Source: Desulfosudis oleivorans
GTDB taxonomy: Bacteria > Desulfobacterota > Desulfobacteria > Desulfobacterales > SURF-7
DNA: 52,134 bases
NCBI GenBank assembly: GCA_020723305.1
Contig: DYJC01000028.1
Location: 1 to 52,134 of the forward strand
Direction: 5' to 3'
This document shows, one piece after another, positions 37,038 through 46,085 of this stretch (positions are counted from its first letter, which is position 1; every line of letters begins with the position of its first letter). The notes beneath the pieces were generated by a model, which was not told where the DNA came from, ran no database searches, and saw only the letters and a list, made by a program, of their open reading frames with translations. A program made the position numbers and the translations under genes.

Positions 37038-38799
37038 CTGATTGCTCCTTTTTTTCCAATTTCATCGGCAGATTGATCATAAAGGTTGTCCCTTTTCCGA
37101 TCTTGCTCTCCACTTCAATCCGGCCACCCAGCTCCTTCGCAAGACTGTATGTTATAGACAAACCAAGCCCGGTACCACCTGCTTCTGTTTTGGTTGAAAA
37201 AAACGGTTCAAAAATAAATCTCAAATTTTCCTGGGATATGCCACACCCGGTATCGGATATCTCAATCTGAACCCTCGAATCCGGTACGGCCATCGCCCGG
37301 ATTGTTACCGAACCACCCGTTTTCATGGATGCAAACGCGTTATTGATGATATTCAGCAAAATCTGTTGCAGTTTACCGCGGTCGCTTTCAAAATCAGGAA
37401 TGTCTTCCTTTATGTCCACGACAACATCAATAGACCGATACTCCGCTTCTTTGGTCAAAAAACTGAGTACTTCATGAACCAGGCTTTTCAGGTTAATCTG
37501 TTGAACGCTCACATTCATGTGTCTGGCAAAATTCAGGAGCTGCCTGGTAATCCGGCTGCAACGTTCCACAGAATTCAAAATCGCATCCATGGTTCCCATC
37601 AGCCGTGGGTCTTCCCGGTATTCCTTCTTAAAATGAAAAATATCTTTTACAAGCCCGGCCTTCTCATTAATAATGGCCAGAGGATTGTTGATTTCATGAG
37701 CCACGCCTGCAGCAAGCCGGCCGATGGATGCCAGCTTATTGCTGTATTCAGCCATATGAAGATACTTGACACGGCGTTTATCCATTTCTTTTAACCGCCG
37801 GATCATGTAAGTCGTAATTCCGAGAATCCAGAGGATGATAATGGTGATGCTGATCGCTAAATATTGAATCAGTTCCAAACGGCTCTGCTGCCATGGCTTC
37901 ATCAATCTTTCCTTATCTTTAACAATCATCAGGATGAAAGGCGTTTCCGGAATATAGCGATATCCTACAATCAAATCCGCTCCATGCTGATCCTTGCTTT
38001 CAACCACTTTTGTTTCATCCGACACCTCCGGAACAGGAATCCTGTTTTTCTCCAGAACTTTTCCAAAATATAAAGATTCTGTCTGAATGATTCCTGTCTG
38101 ATTGATCAGAAACACATCGGTTTCCCTACCGGAATCCACCTTCATCTTATCCTGAAACGTTGTATTGATCTCAGACAGAATGCGGGACAGATTATGTTCG
38201 ATGGTTGCCCGCAATACATAGAATTTTCCATCCCCGGTTCTATGCTTGATGGCGATAACGATATGCGGCACATTTCGAAATCCCAGAAAGACATCACTGA
38301 TGAAACTGCCCCGACTGACGACATTCTCAAACCATTTCTGACCACTGTAGTTTTTTCCTCGCAGCGGATACGATCCCACATAGGTGCGCTGCAACCCATC
38401 GGAATCGATCACACCCAGATCAGTGAAACCGCCAAAACACTGCCTCAGGTTTTCCAGAATTTCAGCCAGCCTGCGCGGTTCATTCAATGCCTCATAGCTA
38501 TTCTCCTTGACAATGAACTGCAGAGCCGATTGTCTTTCATTCAAATAAAAAGCTACCGATCTCCAGGTGTTGGATGTGAGCCGCATGGTTCTGGATACCG
38601 TCTCGGACAGCATCAGCCTCTCCGTGACATTATAATCGATCACAGCAAAGAAAATCACCGGCACAATCGCGAATCCCGATGTCAGCAGGAAGGATAGAAG
38701 CCAGATGCGCCTGAAATTGAACAGCTCATGGCTCTTTCTCAGCCTGTTATTCTCATCGTCCTGGATTCGATGATCCTTTTTTTTCGAAAACCATTTCAT
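37015..38799 (-). CDS. Membrane sensor histidine kinase of the SulP cluster (Cache-like sensor)
   Basis: 594 residues from ATG 38799; a TTG at 38835 would add 12 residues but has no ribosome site. TM1 (about residues 30-56, LLSFLLTSGFAIVPVIFFAV) and TM2 (~305-328) enclose a ~240-residue periplasmic sensor of double-Cache type (SDVFLGFRNVPHIVIAIKHR and the FILMIVKDKERLM exit). HisKA carries His368 in [12 protein letters not shown]. ATPase motifs are intact: [33 protein letters not shown]. The sensed ligand may be an anion moved by the SulP protein, but that is inferred from linkage only. Confidence 0.88.
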   Translation of the reverse strand: MKWFSKKKDHRIQDDENNRLRKSHELFNFRRIWLLSFLLTSGFAIVPVIFFAVIDYNVTERLMLSETVSRTMRLTSNTWRSVAFYLNERQSALQFIVKENSYEALNEPRRLAEILENLRQCFGGFTDLGVIDSDGLQRTYVGSYPLRGKNYSGQKWFENVVSRGSFISDVFLGFRNVPHIVIAIKHRTGDGKFYVLRATIEHNLSRILSEINTTFQDKMKVDSGRETDVFLINQTGIIQTESLYFGKVLEKNRIPVPEVSDETKVVESKDQHGADLIVGYRYIPETPFILMIVKDKERLMKPWQQSRLELIQYLAISITIIILWILGITTYMIRRLKEMDKRRVKYLHMAEYSNKLASIGRLAAGVAHEINNPLAIINEKAGLVKDIFHFKKEYREDPRLMGTMDAILNSVERCSRITRQLLNFARHMNVSVQQINLKSLVHEVLSFLTKEAEYRSIDVVVDIKEDIPDFESDRGKLQQILLNIINNAFASMKTGGSVTIRAMAVPDSRVQIEISDTGCGISQENLRFIFEPFFSTKTEAGGTGLGLSITYSLAKELGGRIEVESKIGKGTTFMINLPMKLEKKEQSDASTASG

Positions 38800-38862
38800 C
38801 TGCTGTATGATCCTGTAGCTCCTTTTTCTCAACAAAAAAGGCGGTCATGAGTGAAATATAAA

Positions 38863-40083
38863 TTACTTCTGCTTTTTCTGTTGTATCTTTTCATTCGCTT
38901 TTTTCAGGGTTTCACTCAGGCTTTCAATGTCAACCGGCTTTTGCAGATAGGCGAACGCGCCCAGCTTCATGCATGCCTCCCGATCCGATTCCGCCCCATG
39001 TCCGGTCAGAATGATCACCTCAATATCCGGCTGGGTGGCCTTGACCTTTTTCAGAACTTCCATTCCGTCAATGCCCGGCATTTTCAGATCCAGGATCATG
39101 ACTTCCGGTTCATCTTCCGCAATCATATTCAATGCCGACTCGCCATCATAAGCGACAGCCGAACCAAAATCCCTCATGAGAAGTCGTTCCGACAATGTCT
39201 GAACAAACTCTCTTTCATCATCCACCAGCAGCACTTTCGATGGAACCTGAAAATCGTATTTCCGGTAGATGTCCGGCTGGTAAAAGCCCTTTCCGATCCT
39301 TGTCTCCACCGTTTTCACTCCCGGTATCTTTCCGGTGATCGTTTTCAGTTCTTCTTCCAATCGACCCAGCATCAGCACATTGTTGTGAATGGTGAGGGTG
39401 ATATGTCCATCCCGGGCTCCGACATCAACCGCATGTCCTTCTTTTACCAGGGCAACCTCGATATGAGCGCTCATCAGAAAATCCTCAGTGGCTTTACGGG
39501 ACGACAGCGTCGGCTGAATCACTTCGCTTTTCAGATTCTCTTCGATCAGCGCTGTAATTTTATCCATGCTCATTTTGTCCGTCGGGATGACGATGTCATA
39601 CAGGGAAGTATCCCAGGGATCTTTTATTTTAAAGAGATCGTTAACCCATGCACTTCGGATCTGATCTTCACCGTGAATCATTGCAAGTGCTTCCTTTTCA
39701 TTCATTCCTTTCTCCTGGCAGACTTTCTGAACACGTTTAGGCATATCGGCAATCAAACAGATTCGAAGCACATGATGAATCGCTTCGGGAACCAGCAGGC
39801 CGGAAAAACCGTCAATCAAAAAATCATTCCCGGAAAGCTTCTGCGCCAGTGCCAGCTTAAGGTATGCGACCGCACACTCTTTTTCATGCGTGAACTTGTT
39901 GAAGATCGATGTCTTGTTTTCAAGCACACGACCGATTTTTTTCCCCGGGATTCCGGATAAATCAGAAGCTTTATCAATAACCGATTCATCGGTCAGCAAT
40001 GCGTAACCAGTTTTCCCGATAATTTTTTGAACAACAGCATCCTTTTCACAGAAAGTACCGCTGAAAATTGTCATGGCTGACAT
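38863..40083 (-). CDS. Cytidylate-kinase-like / BON-like / REC fusion protein
   Basis: 406 residues from ATG 40083, with AAGGAG at the right spacing. Residues 1-200 resemble the cytidylate-kinase-like family (KTGYALLTDESVIDKASDL, FLIDGFSGLLV, RICLIADMPKRVQKV). The nucleotide loop reads SGTFCEKDAVVQK where GSGG(K/R) is normal, so ATP binding is doubtful. Residues ~210-300 have a BON-like pattern (AVDVGARDGHITLTIHNNVL, GKIPGVKTVETRIG). The C-terminal REC has DDERE, acceptor Asp332 in ILDLKMPGIDG, LTGHGAE and LQKPVDIE. It lies 17 bases after sulP and is likely to read transport status or nucleotide and pass it to the kinase/receiver set. This fusion is rarely described. Confidence 0.78.
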   Translation of the reverse strand: MSAMTIFSGTFCEKDAVVQKIIGKTGYALLTDESVIDKASDLSGIPGKKIGRVLENKTSIFNKFTHEKECAVAYLKLALAQKLSGNDFLIDGFSGLLVPEAIHHVLRICLIADMPKRVQKVCQEKGMNEKEALAMIHGEDQIRSAWVNDLFKIKDPWDTSLYDIVIPTDKMSMDKITALIEENLKSEVIQPTLSSRKATEDFLMSAHIEVALVKEGHAVDVGARDGHITLTIHNNVLMLGRLEEELKTITGKIPGVKTVETRIGKGFYQPDIYRKYDFQVPSKVLLVDDEREFVQTLSERLLMRDFGSAVAYDGESALNMIAEDEPEVMILDLKMPGIDGMEVLKKVKATQPDIEVIILTGHGAESDREACMKLGAFAYLQKPVDIESLSETLKKANEKIQQKKQK

Positions 40084-40100
40084 AATACTATCTCCTTTTT

Positions 40101-42242
40101 TTAATTCATGGATTCCGTCATCCGGCATGTTACCAGTAGCGGGCAACTGTCTTCCTCACTATCCTTGTGAGCTGCGGTATGAACCGATACAATAGCCTTT
40201 TCCATTGTTGGAAAAATGTTATTGCCTCCGATCTCCTCGTACAGATGCGTCCGCTTGAGAACCGACATCACCGATTCATTGATGCCGCTGAAGGAAACCC
40301 CGTAGCCGGCGGATCTCAACCGCTGCACTACCAGTGCCAACATCTCTTCTCCAGATGCATCCATATCATTTATCCCGTTTGCTGCAATAATAAAATGCCG
40401 TAATTTTTTACGATTGATGATACGATCATTGATCTCATCTTCCAGATAGCTCGCATTCGCAAAGAAAAGCGGACCATCAAAACGGATCAGATCGATGTGT
40501 TCACATCTCAGCAACTGGCAAGCGGCAGAATCCCGAAGCGCATCGTCTTCGTCACGCGACAGGGTAGCAACCTTAGGCCGCATGCATTTATACAAAAAGA
40601 CACCCAGTGACAGAGCGACCCCCAAATAAATCCCCTTTTCCAGGTGCGGAGCCATCGCCAGTGTCGCGATAAATGTAATCACGGAAATGGCTCCGTCATA
40701 CCACTGAGCACGCCAGGCATGAATAAAACCGCTCACGTTGATCAGTCCGATGACCGCCATCATGATCACGCCGGCCAGGACCGTCTGCGGCAGATGGTAT
40801 AGGAAGGGCGTGAAAAAAAGAAGGGTAAGCACAACCCCCAGACTGGTGATGACGCTTGACATTCCGCTTACCGCCCCGGATTGCAGGTTCACCGCGCTTC
40901 TTGAGAAAGAACCGGATACCGGATACCCTTTTCCAATCGCTCCCAGAATATTGGCAAGCCCCTGCCCTATCAGTTCCTGGTTCGGGTCCAGCCGCTGACC
41001 GGTTTTGGCTGCCATGGCTTTCGCGATCGCGATCGCTTCCATGAAGCCTAAAAGAGATATGATTACCGCATAGGGAATCAGCTGAAGAAAAACCGCTCCG
41101 TTGGCTTCAGGCATTTCCAATGCAGGCAGCCCTTTCGGGATTTCACCGACAACCGCGCCTCCACCGGTCATCGGCACTTTACTCATATCAATTGCGCTGG
41201 TTCCGATTTTCATCCGCCATACGCGGCCATCTGTTACTGCTTCAGCCGGAATTCGATCCTTTGGCACAAAAATCATGCCGCCTGTCGGATTCTCGATACC
41301 AGCGAACTGGAAATCTCTCAATTTCCTTCGCTGCTCCGCCGCGATCGATTTGCAGCGATCGATATTGAATATGAGTTTTTTCAACTCGAACTCCAGGAGA
41401 AGCACCTCTTCTGCAAGAGCCGGATCTTTCCTATCCTTTTCCAGTTTGGCTGTCAGATCCGTCCTTGCCTTTCCATCTTTCGAATTGTCTTCAACAGCCT
41501 GGTTAAACCGGGCAATCGATTCCCGAACCCCTTCCGAATCGATATTTTGCAGCGGAACCTTCGTGTTGTGTTCAAACCCCATACCCCAGGAAATCAAAGT
41601 TGTGATCACAACGGCGACCAGTACATAAGGAATTTTCGGATTCACTCTTTTCAGTCCATACATGACACCAATCGCCAGTATACCCAATAATAGCGTCGGA
41701 ATATGGGTATACCGAAAAGCATCTTGAACAACCCGGATAATGGTTTCATAATAGTGTGGTGCATCATCCACATAAACGCCAAAGAGTTTGGACAACTGGG
41801 AAGAGGCAATAATGATTGCGGCTGCATTGGTAAAACCGTTTACAACCGGATGGGACAGAAAATTGACAATGAGACCCAGCTTGAAGACTCCCAGTGCAAA
41901 CTGGAAAACACCGACGGTTATCGCCAGCATGATCGCATACGTTATAAAGACCTGGCTGCCGGCTGGAGCCAATGGTTCCAGCGAGGCTGCGGTCATCAAT
42001 GAAACAACCGCTACCGGGCCGGTTGCAAGCTGCCGGCTTGATCCAAACAAAGAGGCGATCATAGGAGGTATGAAAGCCGCATAAAGGCCATAATACGGAG
42101 GCAATCCGGCCAACTGCGCATAAGCCATGGACTGGGGAATCAATACTAACGCCACGGTTATCCCCGCGATAAAATCGATGCGGAAATCCTTGGTCGAATA
42201 ATTTTTAAACCACTCCAAAAAAGGAAATACTTTTACAATCAT
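40101..42242 (-). CDS. SulP-family anion transporter with STAS domain and a long cytoplasmic insertion
   Basis: 713 residues from ATG 42242 (GGAAGGTG ahead), directly after the TetR stop. The N-terminus has the SulP signature (FIAGITVALVLIPQSMAYAQ, LAGLPPYYGLYAAFIPPMIA). Between about residues 222 and 364 there is an extra ~130-residue, highly charged, probably coiled-coil insertion before the usual GEIPKGLPALEMPE segment; normal members have a short loop here. The STAS domain starts near HIDLIRFDGPLFFANASYLE and contains the MDASG site. Substrate could be sulfate, bicarbonate or another anion. It is second in the TetR-SulP-signalling operon. Confidence 0.9.
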   Translation of the reverse strand: MIVKVFPFLEWFKNYSTKDFRIDFIAGITVALVLIPQSMAYAQLAGLPPYYGLYAAFIPPMIASLFGSSRQLATGPVAVVSLMTAASLEPLAPAGSQVFITYAIMLAITVGVFQFALGVFKLGLIVNFLSHPVVNGFTNAAAIIIASSQLSKLFGVYVDDAPHYYETIIRVVQDAFRYTHIPTLLLGILAIGVMYGLKRVNPKIPYVLVAVVITTLISWGMGFEHNTKVPLQNIDSEGVRESIARFNQAVEDNSKDGKARTDLTAKLEKDRKDPALAEEVLLLEFELKKLIFNIDRCKSIAAEQRRKLRDFQFAGIENPTGGMIFVPKDRIPAEAVTDGRVWRMKIGTSAIDMSKVPMTGGGAVVGEIPKGLPALEMPEANGAVFLQLIPYAVIISLLGFMEAIAIAKAMAAKTGQRLDPNQELIGQGLANILGAIGKGYPVSGSFSRSAVNLQSGAVSGMSSVITSLGVVLTLLFFTPFLYHLPQTVLAGVIMMAVIGLINVSGFIHAWRAQWYDGAISVITFIATLAMAPHLEKGIYLGVALSLGVFLYKCMRPKVATLSRDEDDALRDSAACQLLRCEHIDLIRFDGPLFFANASYLEDEINDRIINRKKLRHFIIAANGINDMDASGEEMLALVVQRLRSAGYGVSFSGINESVMSVLKRTHLYEEIGGNNIFPTMEKAIVSVHTAAHKDSEEDSCPLLVTCRMTESMN

Positions 42243-42243
42243 G

Positions 42244-42846
42244 TCATGCACCTTCCTCATATTTTTGATCTGTTGTGAGTATTTTTCTGCAAGATACGAT
42301 AATATCGTTGAATAATGCGCTGGCATCATAGAGATTATAGGTCTTGAATCTCACAACACCGTCCACCATGGAAAAAATGATCAGCGCTGTCTTACGGGGA
42401 GGCATCTTGCCGATGGAACCATCTTGTTGCCCCATCAGAACTCCCTGCTCAAAAATATCGACCAGACAGTCATATATGGCCTCCAGATTTTCCCGGATAT
42501 CCGGATTCGTCAGCGCCATCTTGTATGGATAATGCCGATGAAGCAGCAGAAACTGGTTTTCCAGTTTGCCGGCCAGATACATGTAGAATGTAACCGCATG
42601 TTCAATCATCTCCATTCCGTTCCGGAACTGCCGATTTTCCATATAGGATTCAAACTCCTTGGTAATCAGTTCACGGGTCTGCTCCAGGACGGAAAGAAAC
42701 AGCTTTTCCTTGTTGCTGAAATGATAATAAATCGTTCCCTCTGCAACCTTGGTCAGCTCAGATATATCGGCCGTTGATGTCTCTTTATATCCCTTTTGGG
42801 AGAACAATACCGTAGCTGCCTGTAAAATTGCTTCTTTACGAGTCAT
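42244..42846 (-). CDS. TetR-family regulator of the SulP operon
   Basis: 200 residues. The N-terminal HTH is clear (AATVLFSQKGYKETSTADIS, VAEGTIYYHFSNKEKLFLSV). The ligand domain is AcrR-like with several aromatic residues. Its stop is one base ahead of the sulP ATG, so it heads the operon. A perfect palindrome, ACTCAGT-ttt-ACTGAGT, sits 28 bases upstream (42874-42890) and is its likely operator, giving autorepression of the entire cluster. Confidence 0.92.
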   Translation of the reverse strand: MTRKEAILQAATVLFSQKGYKETSTADISELTKVAEGTIYYHFSNKEKLFLSVLEQTRELITKEFESYMENRQFRNGMEMIEHAVTFYMYLAGKLENQFLLLHRHYPYKMALTNPDIRENLEAIYDCLVDIFEQGVLMGQQDGSIGKMPPRKTALIIFSMVDGVVRFKTYNLYDASALFNDIIVSCRKILTTDQKYEEGA

Positions 42847-42873
42847 AACACCTCCGCTAAAAACCGAGCATTA

Positions 42874-42890
42874 ACTCAGTTTTACTGAGT
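42874..42890. promoter_or_regulatory. Palindromic operator upstream of tetR
   Basis: Perfect 7-bp inverted repeat ACTCAGT/ACTGAGT with a TTT centre. A further partial half-site, CTCAGTATTAA, follows at 42896-42906. Position just upstream of the tetR start fits autoregulation. Confidence 0.65.
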
Positions 42891-42990
42891 AGTGCCTCAG
42901 TATTAATCTTCTTCCAATCGTATGTCAAGATTTTTTTTCTGCATCCACCGGCTACTCTGATCGCTTCTCGAGTTGATACTCACAAATTGT

Positions 42991-43019
42991 TTGACACACC
43001 ATTGCTCTCTGCATATACT
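42991..43019 (+). promoter_or_regulatory. Sigma-70-type promoter for the serine hydrolase gene
   Basis: TTGACA (42991-42996), 17-base spacer, TATACT (43014-43019): close to consensus. ATG 43060 follows at 41 bases. It is divergent from the tetR operator and about 100 bases away from it. Confidence 0.7.
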
Positions 43020-43059
43020 CGGATTCAAAAAAAACAATAACTTATTATTAATAGCGCCT

Positions 43060-44517
43060 ATGTCTTCCATAAAAAAACACATCAAGATAATTGGTTGGAG
43101 TTCGGCTGTTTTGCTGATCATCCTGGTCATTGGATTTCTGCTGCTGCCCAAGGAGTATGATATTTTGACCATGCTTCGGAGCGCGCCTATCGGAACCGGA
43201 TATGCTGCGAAAATGCTCTGTTCCGGCGTCTTTGTATCCGGACGAAAGCCCGACTCCATCTGGAACGAAGATCTTGCTTTGATGAAAAGAAATATGATCC
43301 GCGGCAGAATCGATTATGAAAAAAAATCCGTGGATGCATATGTTTTTGGTTTTCTTTTCAAGCAGACTGCAGTGTATCGGGGTGATTGCGGCTGTACGCT
43401 GGATATCGAATCATCGGCAGATACGTTCTGGAAAGACTGCGACACGCCGCTCCCCGATCCTCAGCCAGACATCAAAAATGTTCCTTGGCCGATAGGAGAC
43501 ATGCTGCCCAAAACCGATCCCCCTCCGGAAATTGACATCCAGCAATTGGAAAAAACACTGGATTGGGCTTTCAGCGAACCTTTTCCCGAACACCCTGTGA
43601 GGACGCGTGCCGTTATTGTGTTGTATGACGGCCGGATCATTGCCGAGCGATATGCAAGCGGGTATTCCTCAGATACCCGCTTTTTGGGATGGTCGATGAC
43701 CAAAAGCATTACCAGTGCATTGATTGGAGTGTTAGTCCGGAAAGGGAAGCTGGATATTCGCCAACCTGCCGCGTTTCCGGAATGGAAGACTCCGGGCGAC
43801 CCCCGCGGGAATATCACCATCGATCAATTGCTTCGCATGAGCAGCGGCCTGTCATTCCAGGAGGATTATGAGGAGAACCCGGATTCAGACGCAGGCTTTA
43901 TGTTTTTTACCATGAAAGATATGGCGGACTTCGCGGTCCAAAAGTTTCCGGAAGCCAAACCGGATGAAAAATTCAATTACTCCAGCGGAACCACAATGCT
44001 GTTATCACGCATCATCCGGGAAACCGTGGAAGGTTCCGGTTCCCATCGGGATTATCTTGCCTTTCCTCGCCGGGAACTGTTCCAAAAGCTCGGGATGCAA
44101 AGCGCAATCATCGAGTGTGACCCGTCCGGTACGATGGTCGGGGCTGGTTTCATGTACGCAACTGCTCGGGACTGGGCCAGATTCGGACTTTTCTATTTTA
44201 ACGACGGGGTTTCGAACCATGAAAGAATCCTGCCCGAAGGATGGGTGAAATACAGCCGAACGCCGACTCCACCCTGGCCCGGATATGGTGCGCAATTCTG
44301 GCTGAACAGCAACGAAAAGGACAGATGGCTGCCGAACTGCCCTTCCGACCTTTACAGCGCATGGGGTCATGAAGGTCAATTCATTACGATCGTTCCATCC
44401 AGAAAAACCGTCATCGTACGGCTTGGACAGACGGCTGACGAAGTAAAAAACTGGAACCACGATTATTTTATATCCAGCATCCTGAAAGCCATGCCGGTCA
44501 AAACCGCTTTCCAATAA
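43060..44517 (+). CDS. Membrane-anchored serine hydrolase, beta-lactamase/PBP-like fold
   Basis: 485 residues from ATG 43060; no strong ribosome site, so the start is uncertain. An N-terminal helix (WSSAVLLIILVIGFLLLP) anchors it, and a ~130-residue spacer with two cysteine motifs (GDCGCTLDI, KDCDTPLP) follows. The catalytic domain has the class C-type triad: Ser-x-x-Lys in WSMTKSITSAL, Tyr-Ser-Ser in NYSSGTTML, and His-x-Gly in WGHEGQF. The domain is likely an esterase or peptidase, not a resistance enzyme. It has its own sigma-70 promoter. It is convergent with the TatT-type gene 13 bases away. Confidence 0.85.
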   Translation: MSSIKKHIKIIGWSSAVLLIILVIGFLLLPKEYDILTMLRSAPIGTGYAAKMLCSGVFVSGRKPDSIWNEDLALMKRNMIRGRIDYEKKSVDAYVFGFLFKQTAVYRGDCGCTLDIESSADTFWKDCDTPLPDPQPDIKNVPWPIGDMLPKTDPPPEIDIQQLEKTLDWAFSEPFPEHPVRTRAVIVLYDGRIIAERYASGYSSDTRFLGWSMTKSITSALIGVLVRKGKLDIRQPAAFPEWKTPGDPRGNITIDQLLRMSSGLSFQEDYEENPDSDAGFMFFTMKDMADFAVQKFPEAKPDEKFNYSSGTTMLLSRIIRETVEGSGSHRDYLAFPRRELFQKLGMQSAIIECDPSGTMVGAGFMYATARDWARFGLFYFNDGVSNHERILPEGWVKYSRTPTPPWPGYGAQFWLNSNEKDRWLPNCPSDLYSAWGHEGQFITIVPSRKTVIVRLGQTADEVKNWNHDYFISSILKAMPVKTAFQ

Positions 44518-44530
44518 ACAATATCAAGGA

Positions 44531-45421
44531 TCAGAAAAATTCATCAACCTCTGCCAGCAATGCTTTTGATTTCATCCTGGCAGCTTCATTTACGAAATTT
44601 TTCTCCGGGAGAAGATTTTCCGGAGAGGAGATCACCTCTTGAAGCGTCTTGACAAAAAGCTCCTGATCCTGAATCTGGACTGCATAGAATTTTGCATACA
44701 GATACTTCCACATTAAATACTTTGAATCGGAAATTTCAAATGCCTGCTTGAAATGCCAGTCTGCTTCTTTCGGGTTCCCGCCAAGCATGACCGGCCTTGA
44801 AGCAAGATATGAACCCAGCATGGCATGAACACAGCCATAGTTAAAGGTATCATCCAGCTCAACGACTCTGTTCATAATCGCTTCGACCTTTGGCAGATCG
44901 GTCAATGCCTTGGTGTCGTCGGCATGACTCAGTCCAATCCATGACAGCCAGTTGTTTGCCGCGAGGAACAAGGCCCGGACATCATCCTTGTCAAAGGTCT
45001 TGAGTGCGCTTGTGAACTCATCCTCTGATTTTGTGAACGCCTCCTGAAAATCGGAATTCTTTAAAAGAACCCTCAGGGCATAATCCTTTGATTTCTGATA
45101 CAGCTTCCGGGCCCTTGGTTTATCCGTATCCATGAGAAAAAGAAAGGCATATCCGCCATTGGCTTCAGCGGCCCGCAACAACAGATCTTCATTTTCCGGA
45201 TCTGCTTCCAGAAAGCCATCCATCTGTACAAGGCTGGCCGGCATTGCATCTTTCACAAGCTCGACATCACTGTTTTTGTTCACTGCGATGTTCATCTTAT
45301 CCATTATGGGACGCATGCTGCTTACCGTCATTTTGGCTCGCATGTTACCGCAGCCGGCCAACAAACCAATTGAAACAAGAAGTAATATCCATTTGAATTG
45401 AAACCTGGCGATCATATCCAT
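44531..45421 (-). CDS. TatT-type TRAP-associated lipoprotein
   Basis: 296 residues. Lipobox LLAGC puts the lipidated Cys near residue 24. The helical body has the TatT pattern: VKDAMPASLVQMDGFLEADP, LLLRAAEANGGYAFLFLMDT, ARKLYQKSKDYALRVLLKN, and later a tetratricopeptide-like segment (ANNWLSWIGLSHADD). TatT proteins form periplasmic trimers associated with TRAP-transporter substrate proteins. No TRAP genes are in this window, so it may act with a distant system. AAGGAG precedes ATG 45421. Confidence 0.8.
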   Translation of the reverse strand: MDMIARFQFKWILLLVSIGLLAGCGNMRAKMTVSSMRPIMDKMNIAVNKNSDVELVKDAMPASLVQMDGFLEADPENEDLLLRAAEANGGYAFLFLMDTDKPRARKLYQKSKDYALRVLLKNSDFQEAFTKSEDEFTSALKTFDKDDVRALFLAANNWLSWIGLSHADDTKALTDLPKVEAIMNRVVELDDTFNYGCVHAMLGSYLASRPVMLGGNPKEADWHFKQAFEISDSKYLMWKYLYAKFYAVQIQDQELFVKTLQEVISSPENLLPEKNFVNEAARMKSKALLAEVDEFF

Positions 45422-45549
45422 GCCCCGCTCCTTATACTCAAAAAGATTTCTAAATAATTAATTAGAACGATGGTTTGCCTGTTTTTCACTATTGGCATAA
45501 CCCGTACTACATAAAAAACAGTTCCGTCAAGCCAATTTGTATTTTTTGC

Positions 45550-45579
45550 TTGACCTTTTATGTTAAGCATGTTTACAAT
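45550..45579 (+). promoter_or_regulatory. Promoter of the marR gene at 45585, overlapped by a putative operator
   Basis: TTGACC (45550-45555), 18-base spacer, TACAAT (45574-45579). A 17-bp motif GTTAAGCATGTTTACAA covers 45562-45578, including most of the -10 element. Transcription would start about at the ATG (45585), hinting at a leaderless message, because no ribosome site is visible. Confidence 0.55.
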
Positions 45580-45584
45580 ATGTC

Positions 45585-46046
45585 ATGGCCGAAAAAATAA
45601 AATACATGAGCGTTATTGAAAAATTTAACCAGATGCTCAACAAATTCAATCAAATTGAAAAAAACCCGAGAGACTATGGAACCGGAATGCTGCTTTATCC
45701 GTCTGAAGTTCACCTCATTGAGTCCATCGGAAAAAATCCTGGTATCAATGTAACGGAACTTGCAAAGATACACGGTATATCCAAAGCCGCCATTTCTCAA
45801 AAACTCCGAAAGCTTGAAGAAAAGGAACTGATTCAAAGATTCAAGGACAACTGTAATGAAAAAGCTGTTCTGTTAAAATTAAAAATCAAAGGGGAAGTGG
45901 CATTTAAAGGGCATGAAAACTTTCATTCGACCATGGATGCGGTACTTATCCGAAAAATCAACGACCTGCCCTCTGAATATATGGAAACCTTTGAAAGATT
46001 GATAGACGAAATCAATATGTATGCTGATTCATTCCTGTTTTCTTGA
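45585..46046 (+). CDS. MarR-family regulator of the cysteine/flavoprotein cluster
   Basis: 153 residues with the winged helix: SEVHLIESIGKNPGINVTEL, recognition helix SKAAISQKLRKLEEKELIQR, then a short wing. No ribosome site precedes ATG 45585. It is 131 bases ahead of the flavoprotein gene on the same strand. The motif GTTAAGCATGTTTACAA overlaps its own promoter and recurs inverted, one mismatch, between it and the flavoprotein gene, so it probably controls both. Inducer unknown, possibly a sulfur metabolite judging from the genes it precedes. Confidence 0.85.
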   Translation: MAEKIKYMSVIEKFNQMLNKFNQIEKNPRDYGTGMLLYPSEVHLIESIGKNPGINVTELAKIHGISKAAISQKLRKLEEKELIQRFKDNCNEKAVLLKLKIKGEVAFKGHENFHSTMDAVLIRKINDLPSEYMETFERLIDEINMYADSFLFS

Positions 46047-46085
46047 ATCAGTCCCGTGGGAGACAGGAATATTTTTTCCATCTAT

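Noticed and set aside
38851..39960. 369-codon plus-strand frame opposite the kinase-like/REC gene
   Set aside because: It is antisense to a gene with clear REC motifs. Its His/Phe/Arg-rich composition is typical of a shadow frame.
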